NCBI GenBank assembly: GCA_002840785.1
Contig: PHCH01000005.1
Location: forward strand, 1-64,000
Direction of reading: 5' to 3'
DNA: 64,000 nucleotides
DNA from: Betaproteobacteria bacterium HGW-Betaproteobacteria-4
GTDB lineage: Bacteria; Pseudomonadota; Gammaproteobacteria; Burkholderiales; Rhodocyclaceae
Positions 41,707-50,069 of this stretch are shown here, one piece after another. Below the pieces are notes generated by a model. That model worked only from the letters and a program-made list of their open reading frames with translations. It had not been told where the DNA came from and did no database searches. Every line of letters begins with the position of its first letter. Position 1 is the first letter of the stretch. Made by a program: the position numbers and the translations under genes.

Positions 41707-42015
41707 ATGCACCTCGCCACCATCGAACTCGGCTTCCCGCTCAAGCGCGGCGAAACCGAAATCACCACCATCACCCTGCACAAGCCGAATTCCGGCCACC
41801 TGCGCGGCGTCAACCTGCGCGCCTGCATGGAGATGGACGCCGACTCCACCGTTACCCTCGTCCCGCGCATCAGCGACCCCAAGATCCTGCCGCAGGAAAT
41901 GATCGCCATCGACCCCAGCGACCTCCTGCAGATGGCCGCGGCCATTGCAAATTTTGTCTTGCCGCCTTCCTTGATTGCGGAGGCGGCGAAGAGCGTCCAG
42001 TCACCGACCGAGTAG
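41707..42015 (+). CDS. E: Tail assembly protein, P2 gpE-like
   Basis: Position FII-E-T; ATG with AAGGAGACCCC Shine-Dalgarno. Confidence 0.88.
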   Translation: MHLATIELGFPLKRGETEITTITLHKPNSGHLRGVNLRACMEMDADSTVTLVPRISDPKILPQEMIAIDPSDLLQMAAAIANFVLPPSLIAEAAKSVQSPTE

Positions 42016-42143
42016 AAACCTTTATGGCCGACATCGCCGCCGTCTTCCACTGGTCGCTGGAAAGCATGGAGGCCATGTCCCTTGAAGAACTCATCGACTG
42101 GCGTCAGCAAGCCGCCGAACGCAGCCCCGGAGCAGAGCAATGA
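41707..42143 (+). CDS. gpE+E' -1 frameshift product (join 41707..41955, 41955..42143)
   Basis: Slippery A AAT TTT at 41949-41955 in the X XXY YYZ register, 5-nt spacer, hairpin 41961-41987; -1 frame open to TGA 42141-42143. Confidence 0.85.
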
Positions 42144-44350
42144 GCAGCACCCTTGAACTGAAAGTCGTCTTCGCGGCCATCGACAAGTTTCTCAAGCCGG
42201 TCAACGCCATCACCAAGGGCGCCAGCGCGGCGGCCAAAGCCATGCGCGACAACACCGCGCGCATGAAAGAGTTCAACAAGACCGTCGACAACATCGACGC
42301 CTTCAAGAAGCTCGAAAAAGACGCGGCCATCGCCGCCAACACCTTCGCCAAGAACCAGCGCGCCGTCGACGAACTCAAGGCCGCCATCGCCAAGGCCGGC
42401 GTCCCGACCAAGGCCATGGCCAGCGAACTCGCCACCCTGACCAAACGCAGCGAAGAACTCCGCCAGAAACACCAGTCACTGACCCGCGGCGAACAGGCCC
42501 TCTTCGAAAAACTCAAGGCCGCCGGCATCGACACCGGCAAACTCGCCGAACACCGCCGCCAGCTCGCCAGCGCCAGCGCCGACGCCGCCAACCAGAGCCG
42601 CCGCCTGGCCAGTGCCCTCGACGCCGAAAACCAGAAAATGCGCCGCCTGCGCGCCGCCCAGGCCGACATGGCCAAAGCCCGCCAGCGCGCCGGACAACTC
42701 GCCGTCACCGGCGCCGGCATTGCCGCCGCCGGCGCTGCCGTGGGTCTGCCGGCCGGCAAAGCCGCCAAGGACTTCGCCGACTTCGAAACCGCCATGCTCG
42801 GCGTCGCCCGCCAGATGGACGGCGCCCGCGACGACAGCGGCAAAGTCACCCGCACCTACTGGGAAATGGCCGCCGCCATCAAGGCCATGAGCGAACGCCT
42901 GCCCGGTACCGCCAACGACATCGCCAGGATCGTCGAAGGCGGCGCCCGCATGGGCATTCAAGGCAAAGAAAACCTGCTCATCTACGCTGAAACAACCGCC
43001 ATCATGGCCAGCGCCTTCGACCTCCCCGTCGACCAGGTCGGCGAAGACGTCGGCAAGATCAGCCAGCTCTATAAAGTCCCCATCAAGGACATCAAGGCGC
43101 TGGGCGACACCATCAACTGGCTCGACGACAACGCCCTGTCCAAGGGCGGCGACATCATCGACGTCATGAAGCGCATCGCCGGTACCGCCGACATGGCCAA
43201 GATGTCCTTCAAGGAAGCCGCCGCCCTCGGCTCCACCTTCCTGAGCCTCGGCGCCAACAGCGAAGTCGCCGCCAGCGCCAGCAACGCCATGATTCGCGAA
43301 CTCGCCGTCGCCAACATGCAGAGCAAGCGCTTCAAGGGCGGGCTGGCCATGCTCGGCCTCGACAGCAACACCGTCCAGTCCGGCATGGGCAAGAACGCCA
43401 CCGGCACCCTGATCAGCGTCCTCGAAAAGATCAAGGCCCTCTCCGGCGACAAGCAGCTCGAAGCCGCCACCCGCCTTTTCGGCAAGGAATTCGGCGACGA
43501 CGCCGCCAAGCTGGCCAGCAACCTCGGCGAATACCGCCGCCAGCTCGAACTGGTCAACGCCGCCAACGCCAAAGGCTCGATGGACCGCGAGAACCAATCC
43601 CGCGCCGACACCCTCAACCAGCGCATCGAGAACGCCAGGGATTCCTTCACCAACCTCTCCACCGACCTCGGCAAGCACCTCAAACCGGCCATCGCCGACA
43701 CCCTAGAAAAGACGCTCTCCGTCGTCCAGGCCGTGCGCGAATGGTCAGCCGAAAACCCGCGCCTGTCTGGCGGCATCATGACCACCATCAAGTGGCTGGC
43801 CATCGCTTTGACGGCCATTGGCGGCCTCACCGTCGCCGCCGGCGCCATCCTCGTCCCGCTCGCCGCCCTCAAGTTCTCCATGGTCACCCTGGGCCTGTCC
43901 GGTGCCGGCGCCTTCGGCATGATCGCCACCGGCATCCGTATCGTCAGCGCGGCCCTGCTCACCAACCCCATCGGCCTAACCCTGACCGGAATCGCCACCG
44001 CCGCCATCTTGATTTACAAAAACTGGGACTGGCTGAAAGGCAAATTCGCCGCCATCCTCGACAGCCTCATCGCCCGCATCAACAAGTTCAAGGAAAACAT
44101 GCGGATTCTGTCGGGCGGGTTTCTCTTCGGCGACTCCAAAAGCACCCCGACCCGCAGCTCGGTAACCTCGACCCTATCCGCCTCGCCCATCCTCAAGCAG
44201 GCCGCCGCCGGCGCCTCCTACCAGCTCAATTTCCATACCCCACCGGGTACCGACAACCGCGACCTCGCCGCCCAGGTCGGCCGCGAACTCGAACGCATCG
44301 AAGCCCGTAAAGCCGCCCGCCAGCGCGGCGCCCTCAGAGACACGGAGTAA
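42140..44350 (+). CDS. T: Tail tape measure protein, P2 gpT-like
   Basis: Long helical N-terminus, Gly/Ala TM region, TMP signature; position after E/E'. Confidence 0.92.
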   Translation: MSSTLELKVVFAAIDKFLKPVNAITKGASAAAKAMRDNTARMKEFNKTVDNIDAFKKLEKDAAIAANTFAKNQRAVDELKAAIAKAGVPTKAMASELATLTKRSEELRQKHQSLTRGEQALFEKLKAAGIDTGKLAEHRRQLASASADAANQSRRLASALDAENQKMRRLRAAQADMAKARQRAGQLAVTGAGIAAAGAAVGLPAGKAAKDFADFETAMLGVARQMDGARDDSGKVTRTYWEMAAAIKAMSERLPGTANDIARIVEGGARMGIQGKENLLIYAETTAIMASAFDLPVDQVGEDVGKISQLYKVPIKDIKALGDTINWLDDNALSKGGDIIDVMKRIAGTADMAKMSFKEAAALGSTFLSLGANSEVAASASNAMIRELAVANMQSKRFKGGLAMLGLDSNTVQSGMGKNATGTLISVLEKIKALSGDKQLEAATRLFGKEFGDDAAKLASNLGEYRRQLELVNAANAKGSMDRENQSRADTLNQRIENARDSFTNLSTDLGKHLKPAIADTLEKTLSVVQAVREWSAENPRLSGGIMTTIKWLAIALTAIGGLTVAAGAILVPLAALKFSMVTLGLSGAGAFGMIATGIRIVSAALLTNPIGLTLTGIATAAILIYKNWDWLKGKFAAILDSLIARINKFKENMRILSGGFLFGDSKSTPTRSSVTSTLSASPILKQAAAGASYQLNFHTPPGTDNRDLAAQVGRELERIEARKAARQRGALRDTE

Positions 44351-44352
44351 GC

Positions 44353-44502
44353 ATGAGCCCGTCTGACATCGCCCTTGGAATAAAGGCCCTCGCCGTCGTC
44401 ATCGGCACCGTCGGCCTCATGGCCGTCCTCTACTTCGTCGGCCAATACCTCGCCGACGACCAGTCCGACCGCCTCATCCGCAAGCTCGACCGGTACAACT
44501 GA
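44353..44502 (+). CDS. Small membrane protein between T and U
   Basis: MSPSDIALGIKALAVVIGTVGLMAVLYFVGQYLADDQSDRLIRKLDRYN, 49 aa, not in ORF track. Confidence 0.55.
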   Translation: MSPSDIALGIKALAVVIGTVGLMAVLYFVGQYLADDQSDRLIRKLDRYN

Positions 44503-44503
44503 C

Positions 44504-44962
44504 ATGTACGGCCTCCCCCAAGTCTCCATGATGATGGCCCTCGGCCTCTTCGTCTTCGGCCTGCACACCGCGCCCTACCAGCAGCTGCAGCGCCAGGTAT
44601 CGTGGCGCCACCCGTCCGCCTCCCGCGTCGGCGCCCGGCCCTCCCGTCAGTTCGCGGGTCCCGGCGACGACATCATCACCCTCTCCGGCGTTCTATACCC
44701 CGAGCTGACCGGCGGCAAACTCACGCTAGAAGCCATCAAGGCCATGGCCGACGAAGGCATGGCCTGGCCGCTCATCGAAGGCACCGGCCTCGTCTACGGC
44801 CTCTTCGTCATCGAAGACGTCAGCGAAACGCACAGCGAATTCTTCCCCGACGGCGCCCCGCGCAAGATCGAGTTCTCCCTGCGCCTCGCCCGCACCGACG
44901 ACAACCCCAGCCTCATGGGCACCCTCGGCAAGCAGCTCCTCAGCCTGCTCAACCTCAAGTAA
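44504..44962 (+). CDS. U: Tail protein, P2 gpU-like
   Basis: LFVFGLHTAPYQQLQRQVSWRHPSASRVG. Confidence 0.93.
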   Translation: MYGLPQVSMMMALGLFVFGLHTAPYQQLQRQVSWRHPSASRVGARPSRQFAGPGDDIITLSGVLYPELTGGKLTLEAIKAMADEGMAWPLIEGTGLVYGLFVIEDVSETHSEFFPDGAPRKIEFSLRLARTDDNPSLMGTLGKQLLSLLNLK

Positions 44963-44967
44963 GCACC

Positions 44968-46320
44968 GTGCTCGATCCCCGCGCCCTCCTCAAGACCGAA
45001 CCCCACCCGCGCGCCGTCGTCGAACTCACCGTCGACGGCGTCAGCCTGACCAGCATCATCCGCCAGCGCCTCATCCAGCTCACCCACACCGACAACCGCG
45101 GCTTCGAAGCCGATACCGTCGAAATCGAACTCGACGACACCGACGGCAAACTCGACCTTCCCCCGCGCGGCGCCACCATCACCCTTGCCCTCGGCTGGGC
45201 CGCCAGCGGCCTCGTCCCCAAAGGCACCTACACCGTCGACGAAGTCGCCCACCGCGGCGCCCCAGACACCCTGAGCATCCGCGCCCGCAGCGCCGACCTC
45301 GCCGCCGGACTCACCACCCAGCGCGAACGCTCCTGGCACAACATCACCCTCGGCGCCCTGATCCAGACCATCGCCATCGAGAACGACCTCAAATCCTCCA
45401 TCCACGGCAGCTACTTCGCCATCGTCATCGACCACCTCGACCAGACCAACGAATCCGCCGCCAACCTGCTCACCCGCCTGGCGCAAATGCACGACGCCAT
45501 CGCCACCGTCAAGAACGGCACCCTCCTCTTCACCCCGGCCGGCGCCGGCGTCACCGCCAGCGGCAAGCGCATCCCGGCCGTCACCATCACCCGCCAGAGC
45601 GGCGACAGCCACGACTTCACCCTCGCCGACCGCCAGACCTACCAGGCCGTCATCGCCCACTACCACGACATCGGCGGCGCCATCAAAGGCAAAGTCACCT
45701 GGGGCGACGTCGAAGACAGCGCCGAACGCGGCAAACTCCCCGTCCAGACCCCGGCAGTCACCGGCCAGCACAAAGCCCTGAGCAAAACAAGCCCGACCCG
45801 CGCCAAAGCCCTGCGCGCCGCCCGCCTAGCATGGCAAGCCCTCAAGAAAAACAAGGCCGCCCGCGCCGCCTACGTCGGCATCAAAGCCAAATACGACGAC
45901 CGCAACCTCAACGTCAGCGGCGAAGTCACCTACGGCCAGGCCGACGACGACAAGAAACTCACCGCCGCCCAGCGCCGCGCCGCCGCCGACGCCGGCAAAC
46001 CCGGCAGCACCAACGCCTTCGAGCGCACCGCCGACAACGCCAAAACCCTGCGCCACGTCTATTCCAGCCGTGCCAACGCCATCCGCGCCGCCCGTGCCGA
46101 ATGGCGCCGCCTGCAACGCGGCATGGCCACCTTCAGAATCACCAAAGCCGAAGGCGACCCCACCCTCTTCCCCGAAACCCCGGCCACCGTCAGCGGCTTC
46201 AAACCGCAGATCGATAACACCGACTGGATCATCGCCCGCGTCACCAACACCCTCACCGCCGACGCCGGCTACACCCAGCGCCTCGAATTCGAAATCAAGG
46301 CCACCGAGATCCCCGATTGA
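44968..46320 (+). CDS. D: Late control / tail protein, P2 gpD-like (GTG start)
   Basis: GYDFTLADR-type; VTWGDVEDSAERGKLPVQ; FRITKAEGDPTLFPETPATVSGFKPQID. Confidence 0.92.
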   Translation: MLDPRALLKTEPHPRAVVELTVDGVSLTSIIRQRLIQLTHTDNRGFEADTVEIELDDTDGKLDLPPRGATITLALGWAASGLVPKGTYTVDEVAHRGAPDTLSIRARSADLAAGLTTQRERSWHNITLGALIQTIAIENDLKSSIHGSYFAIVIDHLDQTNESAANLLTRLAQMHDAIATVKNGTLLFTPAGAGVTASGKRIPAVTITRQSGDSHDFTLADRQTYQAVIAHYHDIGGAIKGKVTWGDVEDSAERGKLPVQTPAVTGQHKALSKTSPTRAKALRAARLAWQALKKNKAARAAYVGIKAKYDDRNLNVSGEVTYGQADDDKKLTAAQRRAAADAGKPGSTNAFERTADNAKTLRHVYSSRANAIRAARAEWRRLQRGMATFRITKAEGDPTLFPETPATVSGFKPQIDNTDWIIARVTNTLTADAGYTQRLEFEIKATEIPD

Positions 46321-46358
46321 TCCCCAGAAAACCTGAACAACCCTGTGGATAAGACAAA

Positions 46359-46389
46359 AAAAAGCCCGGCCATCAATGCGATGCCGGGC
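46359..46389 (+). terminator. Terminator after gpD
   Basis: AGCCCGGC...GCCGGGCT stem with flanking A and T tracts. Confidence 0.75.
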
Positions 46390-46390
46390 T

Positions 46391-46426
46391 GTTTCATTTT
46401 TGGGCGTTATTTCCGGTTGACCGTAG
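46391..46426 (-). repeat. Interspersed repeat copy 6 (in prophage)
   Basis: Minus: CTACGGTCAACCGGAAATAACGCCCAAAAATGAAAC. Confidence 0.85.
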
Positions 46427-46862
46427 CAGCCCAATTCCCCCGCAGGGTTTCCGAATCTCTCCGCTTGCCTCGCCACTCAGCATAGCCTGGGCCATCGAAC
46501 GGCACCAACCGCAGTCGTCCGAAGAACTCAGCCACGAGCGCGGCGCATACCGACTGCTGCGGGCGCCACAGCGCGGGATCGCGTCCGTCCAGCGTCGCCC
46601 AGTCATCCAGCGACTCGTACCAGATCAGCGCGATTGAGGCGCCATCATGGGCTGTGCTGATCTGTTTTACGACGGCATCGATAGCCGCCTGCCGCCATTC
46701 GAGCAGGCCACCTATCTTTTTTTCGACATCGGACGGCACGGCGCGATTGCCAGCCTCCCAGCGCCGCCAGGCCTGTTCGCTGGTTCCGCTGATCATTGCC
46801 GCGGCCTCGGGCTGAGAGAAGAAAAGAAGGCGGCGAGCCGCCTCCAGTTGGCAAGGAATCAT
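46407..46862 (-). CDS. HTH protein (DUF1870-like)
   Basis: FSQPEAAAMISGTSEQAWRRWEAGNRAVPSDVEKKI; C-terminus ATVNRK* encoded by interspersed repeat copy 6. Confidence 0.6.
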   Translation of the reverse strand: MIPCQLEAARRLLFFSQPEAAAMISGTSEQAWRRWEAGNRAVPSDVEKKIGGLLEWRQAAIDAVVKQISTAHDGASIALIWYESLDDWATLDGRDPALWRPQQSVCAALVAEFFGRLRLVPFDGPGYAEWRGKRRDSETLRGNWAATVNRK

Positions 46863-47140
46863 TTTGTGAAAAACCCTTCCTGGTGGGCTCCGGCGAGAAA
46901 GTGGCGGGCTGCGGGTTCGGTCTCGCCACCCCTGTACACCGAGCCGAGATTGCCGGAAGAAAACACCGTGCCGCGCGGCGTTCCGTTGATCATGCCTTCG
47001 ATGCGGTAGCCGCCGCAGAAATAAAGGTCAGCCGGCTGGTCATAAACATCAATTGCCTCGCAGGCGTCCATCGGATGGATTTCCAGATCAACCTTGACCT
47101 GGCCATGGATGGTATTGAATAGGTGGGTTGCGAGTTTCAT
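46859..47140 (-). CDS. Hypothetical phage protein
   Basis: MKLATHLFNTIHGQVKVDLEIHPMDACEAIDVYDQPADLYFCGGYRIEGMI. Confidence 0.5.
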   Translation of the reverse strand: MKLATHLFNTIHGQVKVDLEIHPMDACEAIDVYDQPADLYFCGGYRIEGMINGTPRGTVFSSGNLGSVYRGGETEPAARHFLAGAHQEGFFTK

Positions 47141-47197
47141 GGTGTAGCTCCTGAGAGTTCCGGCCTGGCCTGATTGCCTACCGTGTGAATTCATTAT

Positions 47198-47213
47198 GGT
47201 TCGTTTTCGAACC
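47198..47213. promoter_or_regulatory. Candidate operator GGTTCGTTTTCGAACC
   Basis: Perfect 6-bp dyad with 4-nt centre upstream of the minus-strand gene pair. Confidence 0.4.
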
Positions 47214-47229
47214 GGAGTCAACGGTTTTT

Positions 47230-48141
47230 TCAAACTCCAGAAAACAAAACATAGAACTCCGCCTCGTCGATCACCTCGGCCCCGACCTCCTCCGCCCGCT
47301 CAAGCTTCTTCGGCCCGGCGTTTTTCCCGGCCACCAGGTGCGTCAGCCCCTCTGTCACCGACTGCCGTACCAGCATGTCTGCGCTGTGCGCCATGCCCTC
47401 AAGCCGCAGCTTGTCGGCCTTTGAAAACCCGGTAAAACATACCTCGATCATCCCCACATCGGCTTCGGCGTCGATACCGTCAAAACCTTCATCCTCATCG
47501 TCATCCCGCCCGACGGAAATACTTCCAGGATCATTCAGAGGATGCCGTCGAGCCGCTGCCGCCCAGGCCTTCGGCGCCAGCAGCTCGCCTGTTTCGCGGT
47601 CAAGCACCTTGCCGCGCACCCGGCCAATGACGAAAGTCCGTGTCGCATCCGCCTTGTGGCAATGCCCCTGGAAGTATTCACGGTCGACAGCCTCCACATC
47701 GACCCGGCGATGGCTGTCGGCGCCCTGTGCGTTGCGGTAATCGAATTCGATGTCAGCGATGGGGCATCGGCGTTCTGCCTTGTCATGCCAGCGCTGCAGA
47801 TCTTCGTGCGGTTCGTCGCTTGCATCGTAGATCGCCTGCGCCGTCGGCGACAGCGCGAACCCGACAGCAATTGCCGGCACCGTATCTGTGGCCGCTGCTC
47901 CCGGCACCGGCTCCCGAAAAGCCATGATCACCCCGGCGACCAGCAGCCAGCCGGCCAGCGTCCACCCATTAACATCGCCGAGCAACATGAACGCCAGGAT
48001 CACGCCGACCGCCAGCGCCCCGAATCCGGCGATAAAGTTCCGCGCCAGCCACCCCTTTCCGGCTGCAGCCAACTGGCGCGCGGTTCGGATCCACGTCAGC
48101 ACGATGCACAACAGCACCGCCAGAACTCCGATTTCGTTCAT
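47230..48141 (-). CDS. Membrane-anchored WYL-like + BRCT domain protein
   Basis: Two N-terminal TM segments; IEFDYRNAQGADSHRRVDVEAVDREYFQGHCHKADATRTFVIGRV (WYL-like); VCFTGFSKADKLRLEGMAHSADMLVRQSVTEGLTHLVAGKNAGPKKLERAEEVGAEVIDEAEFYVLF (BRCT). Confidence 0.75.
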   Translation of the reverse strand: MNEIGVLAVLLCIVLTWIRTARQLAAAGKGWLARNFIAGFGALAVGVILAFMLLGDVNGWTLAGWLLVAGVIMAFREPVPGAAATDTVPAIAVGFALSPTAQAIYDASDEPHEDLQRWHDKAERRCPIADIEFDYRNAQGADSHRRVDVEAVDREYFQGHCHKADATRTFVIGRVRGKVLDRETGELLAPKAWAAAARRHPLNDPGSISVGRDDDEDEGFDGIDAEADVGMIEVCFTGFSKADKLRLEGMAHSADMLVRQSVTEGLTHLVAGKNAGPKKLERAEEVGAEVIDEAEFYVLFSGV

Positions 48142-48171
48142 TCCCAACCCCCGAGAAAATACAGGGGTCAT

Positions 48172-48182
48172 AGTGTAACACT
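48172..48182. promoter_or_regulatory. Candidate repressor operator AGTGTAACACT
   Basis: Odd-centred perfect palindrome; core shared with 48566. Confidence 0.5.
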
Positions 48183-48186
48183 TGGC

Positions 48187-48543
48187 CTATTTGGCCAGCC
48201 GTACAGCCAAACACCTGAGAATGTCGGCATCCTCCTCGCTCAGGTTCATTTTCGATATTTCCAGAGCCAGGCGGTCCCTTGGCAAGTAAGCGGCAACATC
48301 CTGGCGAACGGACAGAGGCAGGCGCTCGCCGGTGAGAATGTAGATCACGTCGGCACCATGGCCGCGAAACAATTCCAACTGATCGGCGCGAGGGGAAGTT
48401 TTGTTCTCTTCGTAGTAGCGAACAACTTTTCTGTCGACGTCGAAAATATCGCCAAGATCGGCTTGTGACAAGGAAAGGCGGACGCGCTCCTCCCTCAATC
48501 GCTGGCCGATTGATGATTTTTCTTCCCTGTTGCCTGTTGACAT
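48187..48543 (-). CDS. XRE-family prophage repressor (CI-like)
   Basis: IGQRLREERVRLSLSQADLGDIFDVDRKVVRYYEENKTSPRADQL. Confidence 0.88.
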   Translation of the reverse strand: MSTGNREEKSSIGQRLREERVRLSLSQADLGDIFDVDRKVVRYYEENKTSPRADQLELFRGHGADVIYILTGERLPLSVRQDVAAYLPRDRLALEISKMNLSEEDADILRCLAVRLAK

Positions 48544-48565
48544 GGGTATTTTTCACCCCTACGAT

Positions 48566-48574
48566 GTGTAACAC
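48566..48574. promoter_or_regulatory. Candidate repressor operator GTGTAACAC
   Basis: Same palindrome core between divergent repressor and early operon. Confidence 0.5.
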
Positions 48575-48598
48575 TTACTCAGAGATCGCATCATCCCC

Positions 48599-48871
48599 AT
48601 GGAACCAATCAAGCGCAACCCCGACGGACTAGTCAGCAACAAGCCCATCGCCCTGCGGCTGATGCAGGCTGAATTGGCCGATGCCGATAAGATTTCCCGG
48701 GATCTCAATATCTCGAAGTCGCTGCTCGCACGTCAGGCCTATCTCGTCGGTCTCCCTATCGTTGTCTCCTCTGCTGCCGGCAACACCTCCCCCACCCCTC
48801 GGCTGGCGGCAGACTTTTCCGGCGGGGATGCTCCCCCCATCCCCGCCGGCCTTTCTTCGCAGACAGAATAG
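48599..48871 (+). CDS. Small phage regulatory-type protein
   Basis: First gene of the rightward early operon. Confidence 0.45.
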   Translation: MEPIKRNPDGLVSNKPIALRLMQAELADADKISRDLNISKSLLARQAYLVGLPIVVSSAAGNTSPTPRLAADFSGGDAPPIPAGLSSQTE

Positions 48872-48885
48872 GGAGACGGGAAGAA

Positions 48886-49467
48886 ATGGTCATGCAGCGC
48901 GCAACGCACCCCAGCCCCCTCGCCATCGTCCGCGAGCACATTGAAGCCTGGCGCCGGGAAAACCGATGGTCCCGCGAGACCGTCACTGATCAGTTCGTCC
49001 AGTCGCATATCCGCATCGGCGGGCCGACCTTCACCGAAATCCGCTTCGAGCCGCCGACCACCGACACCTTCGAACGCATGCGCGTAAATGCCGACAAGCT
49101 GTTCCGCTGGCTCGACGACAGCACCAAGGACAAGAACCTCCTACCCTTCAATTTCATCCTGTCCATCCTCGCCGGACTGCCGGAAGAACGCCGCGTGCTG
49201 CTGCTCAACGACCTGCTGGCGCCGCTCTGCCTGCATGTCGAAGCCGGCCACGACGACGACAGCGAGGTTACCCATGCCGAACTGGTCGAAACCTTCCAGG
49301 CCTTCGTCGATCACGGCGCCGCCGCCACCATCGCCGCCAGCCGGCTGCTCGATGGCATCCATGCCGGCGAGATCGAGCACGCCGAGAAGAAGCTCGGCCT
49401 GATCGCCTCAACCGTCAAGAAAGCGCGCGGCCTGATGGCCCGCCTGCGCAAAGGGAGAAAGGCATGA
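48886..49467 (+). CDS. Phage CII-like/early regulatory protein (tentative)
   Basis: 193-aa ORF in early operon. Confidence 0.45.
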   Translation: MVMQRATHPSPLAIVREHIEAWRRENRWSRETVTDQFVQSHIRIGGPTFTEIRFEPPTTDTFERMRVNADKLFRWLDDSTKDKNLLPFNFILSILAGLPEERRVLLLNDLLAPLCLHVEAGHDDDSEVTHAELVETFQAFVDHGAAATIAASRLLDGIHAGEIEHAEKKLGLIASTVKKARGLMARLRKGRKA

Positions 49468-49766
49468 GCGAATTCAATCAATGGCGCGTCGTCTGCCCGC
49501 ATTGCGGCGACACCTCCACCGTCCGCAGCTCAAAGCAGATGTGCGACACCGTCCGCGAAGCCACCGTCACCTGCGACAACCCGCAATGCATGCACAGCTG
49601 GGTCGCCCAGCTCGTCGCCGTCCGCACCATCGCGCCGTCCATCAACCCCAAGCCCGGCGTCTTTATCCCCCTCTCCCAGCGCTCTCAAGCCGCGGCACAG
49701 CAGGCAGCCAGCGCTCAAATGGAGCTTGGCATGGAACACCCGCCGCCCCGCCTGGCCACCGGCTGA
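49464..49766 (+). CDS. ogr: Ogr/Delta-type zinc-finger late transcription activator
   Basis: CPHCGDTSTVRSSKQMCDTVREATVTCDNPQCMHSW: C-x2-C...C-x4-C Ogr/Delta signature. Confidence 0.85.
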   Translation: MSEFNQWRVVCPHCGDTSTVRSSKQMCDTVREATVTCDNPQCMHSWVAQLVAVRTIAPSINPKPGVFIPLSQRSQAAAQQAASAQMELGMEHPPPRLATG

Positions 49767-49853
49767 CGCCCTAGCCACCCCCAATTCATCCACCCGCCAG
49801 CACGCTGAAAACAGCGCGCAGGGAATTTTTTTGCCCAAATTTCGGAGCCAACC

Positions 49854-50069
49854 ATGGCAACACAGACACCGGTCAGAGCAATAAAGGAAGCCAAGAAGAT
49901 GGCCAGCGACTACGGCATGTTCGTCGTCGAGAAACCAGGCCGCTTCCTCCTCTACCGCCAGAGCACGCCGCGCAACGTCTATCTCGGCTTCCGCTCCGAT
50001 GTCGCCGCCTTCCGCCGCTTCGTCGAAGCCTGTGCCTATAACAAGAACAAGAAGGCCGTGGCCAACTGA
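49854..50069 (+). CDS. Hypothetical phage protein
   Basis: 71-aa ORF overlapping next start. Confidence 0.5.
   Translation: MATQTPVRAIKEAKKMASDYGMFVVEKPGRFLLYRQSTPRNVYLGFRSDVAAFRRFVEACAYNKNKKAVAN

Noticed and set aside
44602-46320. 572-aa version of gpD
   Set aside because: First ~120 codons are the shifted frame of gpU; GTG at 44968 matches gpD N-termini.
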